A stretch of 64,000 bases of DNA, from positions 1 to 64,000 of the forward strand of contig CAZRLN010000009.1 of the NCBI GenBank assembly GCA_964601085.1, written 5' to 3'. The stretch is from UBA1444 sp964601085 (GTDB taxonomy: Bacteria > Bacillota > Negativicutes > UBA1444). This document shows, in pieces, positions 8,543-17,309 of this stretch. Under the pieces are notes generated by a model. The model was not told the DNA's origin, made no database searches, and worked only from the letters and a program-made list of their open reading frames with translations. How positions within the stretch are numbered: position 1 is the first letter of the stretch; every line of letters begins with the position of its first letter. The position numbers and the translations under genes were made by a program.

Positions 8543-9406
8543 ATGGCGGCGGAATACCCCCAGCGGAATCGGACAGCGTCGGAATATCTTGAAATGATGG
8601 CGGAACTGGTACCCTATTTTAACGACCTCATTTCCGGCGATGTCAGCGTCTCGGTCATTCGGGACGGAAAGTATATTGCCTATTGCCCGGCGGACACGCT
8701 GAATTTTGGCAATAAGATCGGCGACTCTCTCAAAAACGGCATTGGCCAGCGTTGTGTTGAAACGGGACAGGCGCAAAGCGGCGTGGTTTCCAAAGAAAAA
8801 TCGACGTATGGGGTGGCGTATGCCGCCAACGCGGTACCATTCAAGGATGGAAATGCCGTTGTGGGATGTGCGATTACGGCCACCCGCATTGACAAACAGG
8901 AAAAAATCATTGCCGCCAGCGATGAGCTGGCCGCTTCCTCGCAGGAACTGACTGCCGGCATGGAAGAGTTGTCAGCCGGCGCTCTGGAAGTCGCCAATAC
9001 AACCAAGGAACTTTCCCGGTTGAGTCAGGAAGTCGCGCAGGCGACCCATAAGATGGATGAAGTGGTTTCCTTCATTCAGAATATCGCCGGCCAGACAAAC
9101 CTCTTGGGTTTGAATGCGGCTATTGAGGCCGCCCGGGTGGGAGAACAGGGCCGAGGCTTCGGCGTGGTGGCGGAAGAAGTCCGTAAACTGGCTTCCTCCA
9201 GTGCCGACTCGGTAAAAACGATCACCCAGTCTCTTCACAACATCCAAACATCCATTGATTCACTGTCCAACCAACTGACGACCATCGATCGGAACGTGAA
9301 CGAGCAGACAACGGCGATCGGCGAAATGGCCAAATTCAGCCAGAATCTAGCGGCGTTGTCCACCGACATGACGGAAGTGGCCAAGACTTTATTCGACAAT
9401 CGGTGA
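8543..9406 (+). CDS. Soluble methyl-accepting chemotaxis-type signalling protein
   Basis: A 287-residue receptor without membrane segments. The first about 115 residues form a small sensory region (VSVIRDGKYIAYCP, a GVVSKEKSTYGVAYA strand pattern) that could be PAS-like. The rest is a short MCP signalling domain with the conserved hairpin tip (QTNLLGLNAAIEAARVGEQGRGFGVVAEEVRKLA). Methylation helices are short, so adaptation may be limited. The start follows AAGGAGG. It stands alone between two envelope genes and a protease, with an intrinsic terminator behind it. A cytoplasmic energy, redox or metabolite stimulus is inferred from its location, not shown. Confidence 0.85.
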   Translation: MAAEYPQRNRTASEYLEMMAELVPYFNDLISGDVSVSVIRDGKYIAYCPADTLNFGNKIGDSLKNGIGQRCVETGQAQSGVVSKEKSTYGVAYAANAVPFKDGNAVVGCAITATRIDKQEKIIAASDELAASSQELTAGMEELSAGALEVANTTKELSRLSQEVAQATHKMDEVVSFIQNIAGQTNLLGLNAAIEAARVGEQGRGFGVVAEEVRKLASSSADSVKTITQSLHNIQTSIDSLSNQLTTIDRNVNEQTTAIGEMAKFSQNLAALSTDMTEVAKTLFDNR

Positions 9407-9437
9407 AATCCGGGAAAGTAATTGAATAACTTATAAG

Positions 9438-9479
9438 TGGAAAAGCTGCTGCCCGCTCGTCGGAAGGCGGCTTTTTTCT
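9438..9479 (+). terminator. Intrinsic terminator after the soluble chemoreceptor gene
   Basis: AAGCTGCT pairs with GGCGGCTT through two G-T wobbles, with a further CC/GG pair above a small internal loop, and a run of six T follows. It lies about 35 bases behind the stop codon and ahead of the protease gene. Confidence 0.6.
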
Positions 9480-9598
9480 TTACGGGCATATATTTTTTTG
9501 CCGGCAGGGAATGGAGCGTACAAAAGAGAATTGAAAAGCAAGAGATGCAGCAATTCACGCATTCTATTCGACAGGATGAGGGAAGGGAGCGAGGACAG

Positions 9599-12076
9599 AT
9601 GGCGAAATCCGGCGGCAATATGAAAACACCGCGACAGGTCAAGGAACTGGGGGTCGAGCAGTTGCGCTTCTATTGCGATGAAGGTTGCCTGGATTTTGAG
9701 ACAACGGCCAATGTAGCTCCCCTGGACGGAATGATTGGTCAGGAACGGGCAGTGAATGCCGTTGAATTTGGCTTGCACACGAACAGTCCTGGCTACAATA
9801 TTTTTATTTCCGGCATGGTCGGCACCGGCAAGTTCACCTACGCCGAACAGGCAGTCCGCAAATGGGCCGTGGGCAAACCGATTCCCCAGGATTGGTGTTA
9901 TGTCAATAACTTCGAAGACAGCAGCCACCCGATAGCCATTGGTCTGGCGGCGGGAACCGGACATGCTTTTTGCCGCGAAATGGAAGAACTGCTGGAAAAC
10001 CTGCAGAATGACGTGCCGAAGGCGTTCAGCAGCGATGATTACGAGCGGGAAAAAAACGGCATCATGAAAGAGTTTCAGGCCAAACGAGGGGCGTTGCTCC
10101 AAGAGTTCGGCGAAAAGGCGGAAGCGTTGTCCGTGCTGCCGCAGTGGTCGCCGACAGGTTTTATGGCGATGCCGTTGCTTGACGGAAATCCTGTTTCGCC
10201 GGAAGAATTTGAGAAGCTGGACAAAGAGAAAAAAGAAGAGATCGCCGCCCATATGCATGCCGTTCATGAGCTGGCCATGGTGGTGGTTCGCCAGATTCAA
10301 CATCTGGAACGGGAAGTGCGGGACAAACTGCGGGAAATGGATGGCAAGGTCGGTCTGTATGTTGTCGGTCAGCTGATCGATGATTTGCAGAAAAAATATG
10401 CGGACAATCCAGGTGTTAGCCAATACCTGGAAACTGTGAAGCAGAGTGTCGTCAAAAACATCAATGACTTCAAACAAACTTCGTCCGGCGAAGAAGACGG
10501 GCCGATGAACCTGTTCCGGAAAACGTCCCAGGAAGCAATGCGCGAACGATACGGCGTCAATTTGCTGGTGGATAACCGCAATTGCGAGGGAGCGCCGGTG
10601 GTCGTCGAAATCAATCCCAACTACTATAACCTGTTCGGGCGGGTTGAATACGCCAGCCGCATGGGGGTAGTCAGCACGGATTTTACGATGATCAAACCTG
10701 GTGCATTTCATTTGGCCAACGGCGGGTATTTGATTATGAACGCACTGGATGTCCTGACCAATCCCGGCGTGTGGGACGGCATGAAACGAGTGCTGAAAAC
10801 CAAAAAAATGGTGATTGAAAGTCTGGGCGAGCAATACGGCCTGATCGCCATGTCGTCCGTAAAACCGCAGGCGATTCCCGTCGATGTGAAAGTGATCATG
10901 ATGGGGAACTCCTATATTTACCATCTGCTGTACCAATATGACGGGGATTTCCGAAAATTGTTCAAAATCCATGCTGATTTTGATGTGCAGATGGAGAATA
11001 CTCCGGCCAACATTGCCAAGATGGCGGCTTTCACCAGCACTACCGTCAAAAAAGAGAAGCTCAGGGAATTAACTCGGGCAGCGGTTGCCCGGGTAGTGGA
11101 ACATTCCGTCCGGCTGAGCGGCAGCCAGACCAAGCTGACGACCCGGTTCAACGAGATTGTGGAAATTCTCTGCGAGGCCGATACATTAGCGGCATTGGAC
11201 GGCGCGGCGATCATCGATGCCGAGCATGTTCGCCGGGCGATTGCCGGGAAACGTTACCGGGCCAACAAATATGAGGAACTGATCCACGACATGTTCCGGG
11301 AAGGAAAATACCTGATCGACACCGCCGGTGAAAAAATCGGCCAAGTGAACGGCCTGGCGGTAATGGGCGTGGGCGAATACGCCTTTGGCAAACCATCCCG
11401 CATTACCGCCAATACTTATTTGGGGCGGGCCGGGATTGTCAACGTGGAAAGAGAAACAAAGATGAGCGGCGCCAGTCACAGCAAGGGAGTACTGATTCTC
11501 AGCGCTTATCTGGGCAATCAATATGCCCAGAAGATTCCTCTGTCGGTCACCGCCAGCCTGACCTTTGAGCAAATGTACGATGAAGTGGACGGGGACAGCG
11601 CTTCTTCCACGGAATTGTACGCGATTTTGTCCAGCCTGTCGGAATTGCCGCTGCGTCAGGATATCGCCGTGACCGGCTCAGTCAACCAAAAAGGGGATAT
11701 TCAGCCGATCGGCGGTGTGACCGAGAAGATCGAGGGCTTTTTCGAAGTGTGTAAAATCAAAGGGATTACCGGCCAACAGGGTGTCATGATTCCGCAGCAA
11801 AATGTGAAGGATCTGACTCTGAACGAGGAAGTAGCGGCCGCGGTGGGCGAGGGTCGGTTCCATATTTATCCCGTGGCTAGCGTCGATGAGGGAATTGAAT
11901 TGTTGACCGGAACAACCGCCGGACAAAAAGATCGGCGCGGCGATTATCCGCGGGACTCCGTCCATGGTCGCGTCGTTGCCAAGCTGAAGTCTTATCACAA
12001 AGCCTATTCCGCCGACAGCAAAAAGGAAAAGAACACTGAAACGAATCATAAACCGGCCGCGATAAAAGACGAGTGA
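9599..12076 (+). CDS. LonB-like ATP-dependent protease (AAA_32/S16 family)
   Basis: This 825-residue protein belongs to the Lon-related family with an unusual AAA_32 N-terminal ATPase and a C-terminal Lon protease domain. The P-loop is the GMVGTGKFT segment. The serine-lysine dyad is Ser667 in DGDSASS and Lys710 in GGVTEKIEG, and the 43-residue spacing matches classical Lon. A long charged helical insertion lies at about residues 140-290. Such enzymes degrade damaged or regulatory proteins. The start ATG follows GGGAGCGAGG; an upstream in-frame GTG would begin inside the terminator hairpin and is rejected. The stop overlaps the GTG start of the next kinase gene by four bases, so the protease and the two-component system are probably co-expressed. 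Confidence 0.9.
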   Translation: MAKSGGNMKTPRQVKELGVEQLRFYCDEGCLDFETTANVAPLDGMIGQERAVNAVEFGLHTNSPGYNIFISGMVGTGKFTYAEQAVRKWAVGKPIPQDWCYVNNFEDSSHPIAIGLAAGTGHAFCREMEELLENLQNDVPKAFSSDDYEREKNGIMKEFQAKRGALLQEFGEKAEALSVLPQWSPTGFMAMPLLDGNPVSPEEFEKLDKEKKEEIAAHMHAVHELAMVVVRQIQHLEREVRDKLREMDGKVGLYVVGQLIDDLQKKYADNPGVSQYLETVKQSVVKNINDFKQTSSGEEDGPMNLFRKTSQEAMRERYGVNLLVDNRNCEGAPVVVEINPNYYNLFGRVEYASRMGVVSTDFTMIKPGAFHLANGGYLIMNALDVLTNPGVWDGMKRVLKTKKMVIESLGEQYGLIAMSSVKPQAIPVDVKVIMMGNSYIYHLLYQYDGDFRKLFKIHADFDVQMENTPANIAKMAAFTSTTVKKEKLRELTRAAVARVVEHSVRLSGSQTKLTTRFNEIVEILCEADTLAALDGAAIIDAEHVRRAIAGKRYRANKYEELIHDMFREGKYLIDTAGEKIGQVNGLAVMGVGEYAFGKPSRITANTYLGRAGIVNVERETKMSGASHSKGVLILSAYLGNQYAQKIPLSVTASLTFEQMYDEVDGDSASSTELYAILSSLSELPLRQDIAVTGSVNQKGDIQPIGGVTEKIEGFFEVCKIKGITGQQGVMIPQQNVKDLTLNEEVAAAVGEGRFHIYPVASVDEGIELLTGTTAGQKDRRGDYPRDSVHGRVVAKLKSYHKAYSADSKKEKNTETNHKPAAIKDE

Positions 12077-14067
12077 AAAGAGAACCAAAGATGCGGTGGA
12101 TTTTTTGCCGGCGATGCGGGGTATTTCTCGCCATCGTCCTAATGGGACTGTTGCTGTGGATACGCCCCGGTTATGCGGAACCGGAATTCAAAAAGCTGAT
12201 TATCGTGGCTGGTGATGAAAACTTTCCACCCTATGAATTTTTGGATGAACGCAATGGACTGAAAGTATACCGGGGGTTTAACATTGATTTGATTCGGGCG
12301 GTGATGGACAAAACCGACCTGGATGTGCAGTTTGTTCCCATGCCCTGGGAAGAAGCCTTGCGAGCTTTGCAGGACGGACGGGTCGATGCGGTAAGCGGCA
12401 TGAAGTACGATGCGGACCGGATCCAACGATTCGATTTCTCGGAAGAATATCTCATCAATTCCCTGGCGATTTTCGTTCCCCGCGGAGTTTCCATTATCGT
12501 TGAACTGGAAGACTTGGAAAACAAAAGAGTTGCGGTGCAAAAAGACGACATTGCGTACCAAAAGCTAATCAACAAAGTGAGTAGGATCGCGGCGACGGTC
12601 AGCCAGGAAGAAGCCATGAAACTACTCGTTGACGGCAAAGTGGATGCCGTTGTCGGCAACCGGATGGCGGGACAATACATTTTACAACGCCTTGGGGCCA
12701 TGAATTCTATTCAGAGCGTCGGTGGCGTCATAAACCCGGAACGTTATGGCTTGGCTGTTCGACGCGGCAATCCCGAGCTCTTGCTGAAATTTAACGAAGG
12801 CTTGCGGAAAGTCAAAGCAGATGGTTCCTATGATCGAATCTATAATAAATGGTTCGGGGAGCCGGTCGATTATCCGGCATATTATTACAAAACATATCTT
12901 GAGTATTTGGCCTTCGGGTTGACCGTTATGGCGATTTTGATCGTTATTTTTTGGCGCGTCAATTATGTTCTGAAGCGGGAAGTGGCCAAACGAACCGAGG
13001 AAATCAGCCGGGTGAACGAGGAACTCGTCCGGAAAAACGCCTATATCAAAAACGTGAATCGCTATCAATCCAGCGTACTGAATAGCGGCTATGGCGGAAT
13101 TTTGACTTCCGACGCCGCCGGCGCCATTCGATTTGCCAACCGGTATGCCTGTGAGCACTTGGGGCTTCCGATGGACCCAGTCTCTTTGAATCTACGGGAG
13201 ATTCCCGGTTGCGGCTGGATCCGGGATGCATTGGATGATGGCACGGCCGCAGGAGAGGTTCAGATTGACCAAAATTGGCTGGAGTATGCGATTCTTCGTC
13301 TGGGGGCCGACCACCAGACTGAAGAAATCATCATTCACTTTCGGGATATCACCGAAGACAAATATTTGCGGGTTGAAATCGTAAAGAGCCAAAAGATGGA
13401 GGCCCTGGGGCAGCTGGTCGCTTCCATCGCCCATGAGATTCGGACTCCGCTGACTTCCATCAAAGCGTTCACGGAACTTTTGCCCCATAAATATGACAAT
13501 CCGGATTTTCGGGAGAAAATCAGCCGGTTTGTGCCGCAGGAAATCGAGCGTCTGAATCGAGTGGTCAATGATTTGCTGACCTATTCCAATCCGCCGGCGG
13601 TTCAAAAAGAAAAAATCTTGCTGAAGTCGCTGGTTGACGACGTGATGGTCTATTTTGTGGATGTCTTTTCCCGTCAGGACATCCAGGTCCGACGGGAATT
13701 GGACGAGCGCCTGTGGGTAGAGGTGGACAAGAATCAAATGAAACAAGTTTGGATCAATGTCTTGTTGAACGCCGTGCAGGCATTAAAGGATCAGGCGGAG
13801 CCGCGTTTAACAATAGCGTCGGAATTGGGGGCTGATGGGCAGGTGGTGCTGTCCGTGAGCGATAATGGCCCCGGCATTGCCCCCCCGGTTCAGGCCAAGG
13901 TGTTTGAGCCTTTCTTCACTACAAAGTCTGACGGGACCGGGTTGGGGCTGTTTGTGAGTTATCAGCTGGCGCGACGCAACGATGTGGAGATTCGTCTGAA
14001 CAGCAGCCCAGGTTTTGGAACGGAAGTAAGGCTGATTTTTAGCCGGGATCAGGAAGGGGCCGCTTAG
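12073..14067 (+). CDS. Histidine kinase with SBP_bac_3 (amino-acid binding type) sensor and PAS domain
   Basis: A 664-residue membrane kinase. After a signal anchor (about residues 14-34) comes a periplasmic family-3 solute-binding domain (about 38-270; ENFPPYEF, GFNIDLIRAV, DAVSGM), the fold used for polar amino acids. A membrane helix (about 278-300), a PAS region (about 335-440), HisKA with His454 (ASIAHEIRTPL) and an HATPase_c domain (DNGPGIAP, GTGLGLFVS) follow. Translation begins at GTG overlapping the protease stop; an ATG at 12091 is the alternative. It is followed one base later by an NtrC-type regulator, its likely partner. Glutamate or a related amino acid as signal is inferred from the downstream GltS and FtcD genes. 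Confidence 0.88.
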   Translation: MKREPKMRWIFCRRCGVFLAIVLMGLLLWIRPGYAEPEFKKLIIVAGDENFPPYEFLDERNGLKVYRGFNIDLIRAVMDKTDLDVQFVPMPWEEALRALQDGRVDAVSGMKYDADRIQRFDFSEEYLINSLAIFVPRGVSIIVELEDLENKRVAVQKDDIAYQKLINKVSRIAATVSQEEAMKLLVDGKVDAVVGNRMAGQYILQRLGAMNSIQSVGGVINPERYGLAVRRGNPELLLKFNEGLRKVKADGSYDRIYNKWFGEPVDYPAYYYKTYLEYLAFGLTVMAILIVIFWRVNYVLKREVAKRTEEISRVNEELVRKNAYIKNVNRYQSSVLNSGYGGILTSDAAGAIRFANRYACEHLGLPMDPVSLNLREIPGCGWIRDALDDGTAAGEVQIDQNWLEYAILRLGADHQTEEIIIHFRDITEDKYLRVEIVKSQKMEALGQLVASIAHEIRTPLTSIKAFTELLPHKYDNPDFREKISRFVPQEIERLNRVVNDLLTYSNPPAVQKEKILLKSLVDDVMVYFVDVFSRQDIQVRRELDERLWVEVDKNQMKQVWINVLLNAVQALKDQAEPRLTIASELGADGQVVLSVSDNGPGIAPPVQAKVFEPFFTTKSDGTGLGLFVSYQLARRNDVEIRLNSSPGFGTEVRLIFSRDQEGAA

Positions 14068-14068
14068 T

Positions 14069-15424
14069 ATGTATCGACTGCTGATTATCGATGATGAACC
14101 CGCGATTTGCGCGTCTTTGTCGTTTGCGCTGGAAGATTCGTTTGTTGTTGCCGAGGCCCATAGCGCGGCAGAGGGACTCCAGGTCATCGGTAGCCGGGAA
14201 TTTGATGTCGTTCTGCTCGATCTCAAGCTGGGACTTGACGATGGGGTCGACGTATTGAAGCAAATCAAGGCTGAAAAACCGCGTATGGTGGTCATCATGA
14301 TGACCGCCTTCGGTAGCATCCACTCCTCGGTGGCGGCCATGAAGGCCGGGGCTTTTTATTACCTGACCAAACCGATCAATATGGATGAACTGCGGATGCT
14401 GCTGGGCAAAGCAACGGGATATCTCGATCTGGAATCGAAAGTCCAATATCTGAACAACAAACTTACGGAAGTTTACGAAGTCGGCGGTATTATCGGCCAA
14501 TCCACCGCTATGCAACAGGTGGTGGCCCAAATCGAAAAACTGCGCAACGTGGATGCCAATGTCCTGATTACCGGCGAAAGCGGGACTGGCAAGGAACTGG
14601 TCGCCAAAGCCCTGCATTTCGGCGGTGCCCGGAAAAATGAAGCGTTTGAGGCGATCAACTGCGCCGCCATTCCGTTGGAACTGCTGGAGAGCGAACTCTT
14701 CGGCCACGAAAAGGGAGCCTTCAGCGGCGCGATCCAGCGCCGTAAGGGATTGTTCGAATTGGCGGATGGCGGGACGATTTTTCTGGATGAAATTGGCGAG
14801 ATGGACCTGAAGCTGCAGGCCAAGTTGCTTCGCGTGGTGCAGGACAAGGAAATTCTGCCGGTGGGCTCGGAACAGAGAAAAAAAGTGGATGTCCGCATCC
14901 TTGCCGCCACAAATCGTGATCCGCGTCAGTTGCTGCGGGAAGGAAAGTTCCGGGAAGATCTGTTCTTTCGGCTCAATGTTGTGAATATCCATTTGCCGGC
15001 CCTCCGGGAACGGCCGGACGACATTCCACCGCTTGTGCAGTTCTTTTTCACAAAATATAGCCGTAAAATGGGGCGTACGGTCCCGAAACTCGAGGACGCC
15101 GCGCTGGCGGCGCTGACCCGTCATCCCTACCAGGGCAATGTGCGGGAGCTGGAAAATATCATTGAAAAAACTATGGTTTTTTTGTCCGGGGATGCGGTCC
15201 GGTTGGACGATCTGCCGCTGGAAGTCCGGCAGAGGTCTTTTTCGGACAAAGCCACGCCGACCGGGGAGTTGATCCCGGTCCGAATCGGTCAGGATATGGA
15301 CACCATCCAGAAGAATGTGATTCTGGCCACTTTGAACCATTTTCAGGGAAACAAACAGAAAACCGCCGAGATGCTGAAAATCAGCGAACGGAAGTTGTGG
15401 TACAAGTTAAAGGAATATGAGTGA
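14069..15424 (+). CDS. NtrC-family sigma-54-dependent response regulator
   Basis: A 451-residue three-domain activator: a receiver with phosphoacceptor Asp51 (VVLLDLKLG), an AAA+ sigma-54 interaction domain (Walker A GESGTGKE, Walker B TIFLDEIGEMD) and a Fis-type helix-turn-helix at the C-terminus (NKQKTAEMLKISERKLWYKL). The sigma-54 contact loop reads GAFSGA instead of the usual GAFTGA, a conservative change. It is encoded directly behind its likely cognate kinase. A strong terminator ends this unit, and just behind lies a -24/-12 promoter driving a PAS protein, GltS, FtcD and FchA, the obvious candidate target. DNA-binding sites are proposed separately. Confidence 0.92.
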   Translation: MYRLLIIDDEPAICASLSFALEDSFVVAEAHSAAEGLQVIGSREFDVVLLDLKLGLDDGVDVLKQIKAEKPRMVVIMMTAFGSIHSSVAAMKAGAFYYLTKPINMDELRMLLGKATGYLDLESKVQYLNNKLTEVYEVGGIIGQSTAMQQVVAQIEKLRNVDANVLITGESGTGKELVAKALHFGGARKNEAFEAINCAAIPLELLESELFGHEKGAFSGAIQRRKGLFELADGGTIFLDEIGEMDLKLQAKLLRVVQDKEILPVGSEQRKKVDVRILAATNRDPRQLLREGKFREDLFFRLNVVNIHLPALRERPDDIPPLVQFFFTKYSRKMGRTVPKLEDAALAALTRHPYQGNVRELENIIEKTMVFLSGDAVRLDDLPLEVRQRSFSDKATPTGELIPVRIGQDMDTIQKNVILATLNHFQGNKQKTAEMLKISERKLWYKLKEYE

Positions 15425-15432
15425 GTATCACG

Positions 15433-15454
15433 GCAGCCGCAAGGCTGCTTTTTT
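15433..15454 (+). terminator. Intrinsic terminator after the NtrC-type regulator gene
   Basis: GCAGCC and GGCTGC form a perfect six-pair stem over a GCAA tetraloop, followed at once by six T. It separates the regulatory genes from the sigma-54 controlled unit. Confidence 0.85.
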
Positions 15455-15455
15455 G

Positions 15456-15528
15456 TTGCAAAAATTGCACTGGCTGCAAATTTTGCAGAGTATTCGGATG
15501 CGTAATTCGGCTTCGAAAAACGAATACT
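15456..15528 (+). promoter_or_regulatory. Candidate upstream activator sites for the sigma-54 regulator
   Basis: Two near-palindromes of the form TGCAAA-TTTGCA lie in tandem: TGCAAAAATTGCA (15457-15469) and TGCAAATTTTGCA (15475-15487), 18 bases centre to centre. A perfect eight-base inverted repeat, AGTATTCG/CGAATACT, follows (15489-15496 with 15521-15528). All sit about 40-110 bases before the -24 element, the usual enhancer position. Assignment to the adjacent regulator is inference. Confidence 0.5.
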
Positions 15529-15564
15529 GCAATAAAATCAAGGGGTTGGGTAGTGACGACAAGT

Positions 15565-15580
15565 TGGCATGAAAGTTGCA
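15565..15580 (+). promoter_or_regulatory. Sigma-54 (-24/-12) promoter of the PAS-gltS-ftcD-fchA unit
   Basis: TGGCATGAAAGTTGCA fits the RpoN consensus TGGCAC-N5-TTGCA with one mismatch. The invariant GG (15566-15567) and GC (15578-15579) are separated by exactly 10 bases. Transcription should begin about 12 bases after the GC, some 35 bases before the first start codon. Confidence 0.75.
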
Positions 15581-15627
15581 ATACAATTCAATATGGAACA
15601 ATACTGCGAAAAGAGGTGGGTGATAGA

Positions 15628-15981
15628 ATGATGGCGCCAATTGAGTGGAGCGACGAATACCCAGGGGCTATTACAGTTTGTGATGCCCAAGGAATCATCC
15701 TGTACATGAATCGCAAGGCGGTAAAAGTTTTAGTGGGTGAGGGGCCGAGTGTCATCGGAAAAAATGTTCTGGATTGCCATCCGGAGCCGGCCAGAAGCAA
15801 GTTGGCCGAAATGTTGAAAAATCAGAATTCCAACAGCTATACGATCGAGAAGAACGGCATCAAGAAATTAATTCATCAGTCGCCATGGTATCAAAACGGC
15901 CGGTATATGGGTTTCGTAGAACTGTCCATAGAAATTCCGCTTCAGATGGCGCATTTTGTGCGGAAGCCGAAACAGACTTGA
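15628..15981 (+). CDS. Small PAS-domain protein
   Basis: A 117-residue protein that is essentially one PAS fold (AITVCDAQGIILYMNRKAV, then GKNVLDCHPEPARSKL and a GFVELSIEI beta strand). It resembles the C-terminal PAS part of DUF438 proteins. No output domain is attached, so it would act by binding a small molecule, heme or a partner. Two adjacent ATG codons are possible starts; AGAGGTGGG precedes both. It is the first gene behind the sigma-54 promoter and lies 73 bases before gltS, so it may sense the substrate or its breakdown product. This role is inferred from context only. Confidence 0.75.
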   Translation: MMAPIEWSDEYPGAITVCDAQGIILYMNRKAVKVLVGEGPSVIGKNVLDCHPEPARSKLAEMLKNQNSNSYTIEKNGIKKLIHQSPWYQNGRYMGFVELSIEIPLQMAHFVRKPKQT

Positions 15982-16054
15982 TAGCGCCGCTAATTTCATC
16001 GGGAGACTTGCAGGAGATTTGCGAATTCATAAAATTTAATGGCGGAGGTGTAAT

Positions 16055-17293
16055 ATGGGATTAGAGTTTGTAAAGAATGTCTGGGTGCTGAAACTGGACA
16101 TGGTGGGAACGACCGCTTTGGCAGCCATGTTACTGATGTTGGGCTATCAGTTGCGCAAGAAAGTGGACTTCTTTGAACGCTTTTGCATTCCGGCGCCAGT
16201 CATCGGCGGCTTCGCATTTTCCTTACTGGCGCTGTTTTGCAAGCAACTGGGTTTGATCAATTTTAACTTTACGACGACCCTGCAATCTCCTTTTATGATC
16301 GCGTTTTTCACCACTGTTGGGATCGGCGGCAGTCTGGCCCTTATGAAAAAAGGCGGCAAAGGGCTGATCATATATTTGGTTTCCTGCTGGTTTGTTGCAG
16401 TATTCCAAAATGCATTCGGATCAACGTTGGCCGGATTGCTTGGCATACACCCCGTTCTTGGCGTTATGGCCGGGGCAGTTTCGCTGGAAGGCGGGCATGG
16501 TGCGGCGGCGGCGTTTGGGCCGACTGCCGAACAACTTGGGGTAAAGGGCGCCACGGCGGTGGCAATTGCGTCCGCGACGTATGGGTTGATCGCCGGCGGT
16601 TTGATCGGTGGACCGATTGCCAAATGGTTGATCGGCAAGTATAACGTAGCCATTAAAACTGGCGAAGGAACTTATGAAAGCTTTAATGCGGCGATTGGCA
16701 TGGACAAGGATGCAGAAAACGTGACCAGCCGCAACATTTTGACGATGATGACGCTTGTGTTGGTGATTATGACAATTGGAGCCTTGGGTTCAGCAAAACT
16801 TAAGGCTGCGACAGGATTTGACCTGCCGGGATATGTCGGCGCCATGTTTGTGGCGATCGTATTTCGCAATATTAATGATTCCGCCCCGTTCATCAAAATC
16901 AATCTGAAAGCCGTTGATATTATTGCCGACGTGTCCATCGGCATTTTCCTGACAATGGCGATGATGACGTTGCGGATCTGGGAACTGTATGACCTGGCGT
17001 TGCCACTGATCATCATTTTGGTTCTGCAGACGATCTGTTTGGCTCTGTTTGCGATTTTTGTCCTGTTCCGGGCTCTAGGCAAAGATTATGATGCGGTAGT
17101 GATCGTGGCCGGTTTGATGGGGCATGGCTTGGGTGCAACTCCAAATGCTGTCGCCAATATGGGGGCTGTCTGTGAACGGTACGGAGTGATGTCGCATAAG
17201 GCGTTTCTTATCGTTCCTTTGTGCGGCGCCGTGTTGATCGATTTGGTGGGGATCCCCAATATTGTATGGTTCATCAATTATCTAGCAAAATAG
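16055..17293 (+). CDS. gltS: Sodium/glutamate symporter GltS
   Basis: GltS imports glutamate with sodium. The 412-residue protein shows about ten hydrophobic segments and the two inverted-repeat signature loops of the family: GAVSLEGGHGAAAAFGP in the first half and GLMGHGLGATPNAVANM in the second, both forming the substrate site. The start follows GGAGGTG. It lies behind a sigma-54 promoter and ahead of ftcD and fchA, which produce and use glutamate-linked formimino groups. That setting makes glutamate or N-formiminoglutamate plausible cargo, but substrate specificity cannot be read from the sequence. Confidence 0.94.
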   Translation: MGLEFVKNVWVLKLDMVGTTALAAMLLMLGYQLRKKVDFFERFCIPAPVIGGFAFSLLALFCKQLGLINFNFTTTLQSPFMIAFFTTVGIGGSLALMKKGGKGLIIYLVSCWFVAVFQNAFGSTLAGLLGIHPVLGVMAGAVSLEGGHGAAAAFGPTAEQLGVKGATAVAIASATYGLIAGGLIGGPIAKWLIGKYNVAIKTGEGTYESFNAAIGMDKDAENVTSRNILTMMTLVLVIMTIGALGSAKLKAATGFDLPGYVGAMFVAIVFRNINDSAPFIKINLKAVDIIADVSIGIFLTMAMMTLRIWELYDLALPLIIILVLQTICLALFAIFVLFRALGKDYDAVVIVAGLMGHGLGATPNAVANMGAVCERYGVMSHKAFLIVPLCGAVLIDLVGIPNIVWFINYLAK

Positions 17294-17309
17294 AACGGAG
17301 GAAAAGAAT

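Noticed and set aside
9431..10972. A 513-codon leftward frame opposite the LonB-like gene.
   Set aside because: Its composition is rich in His, Phe and Gln as expected from the antisense of a GC-biased gene, it lacks motifs, and the opposite strand encodes a complete protease.
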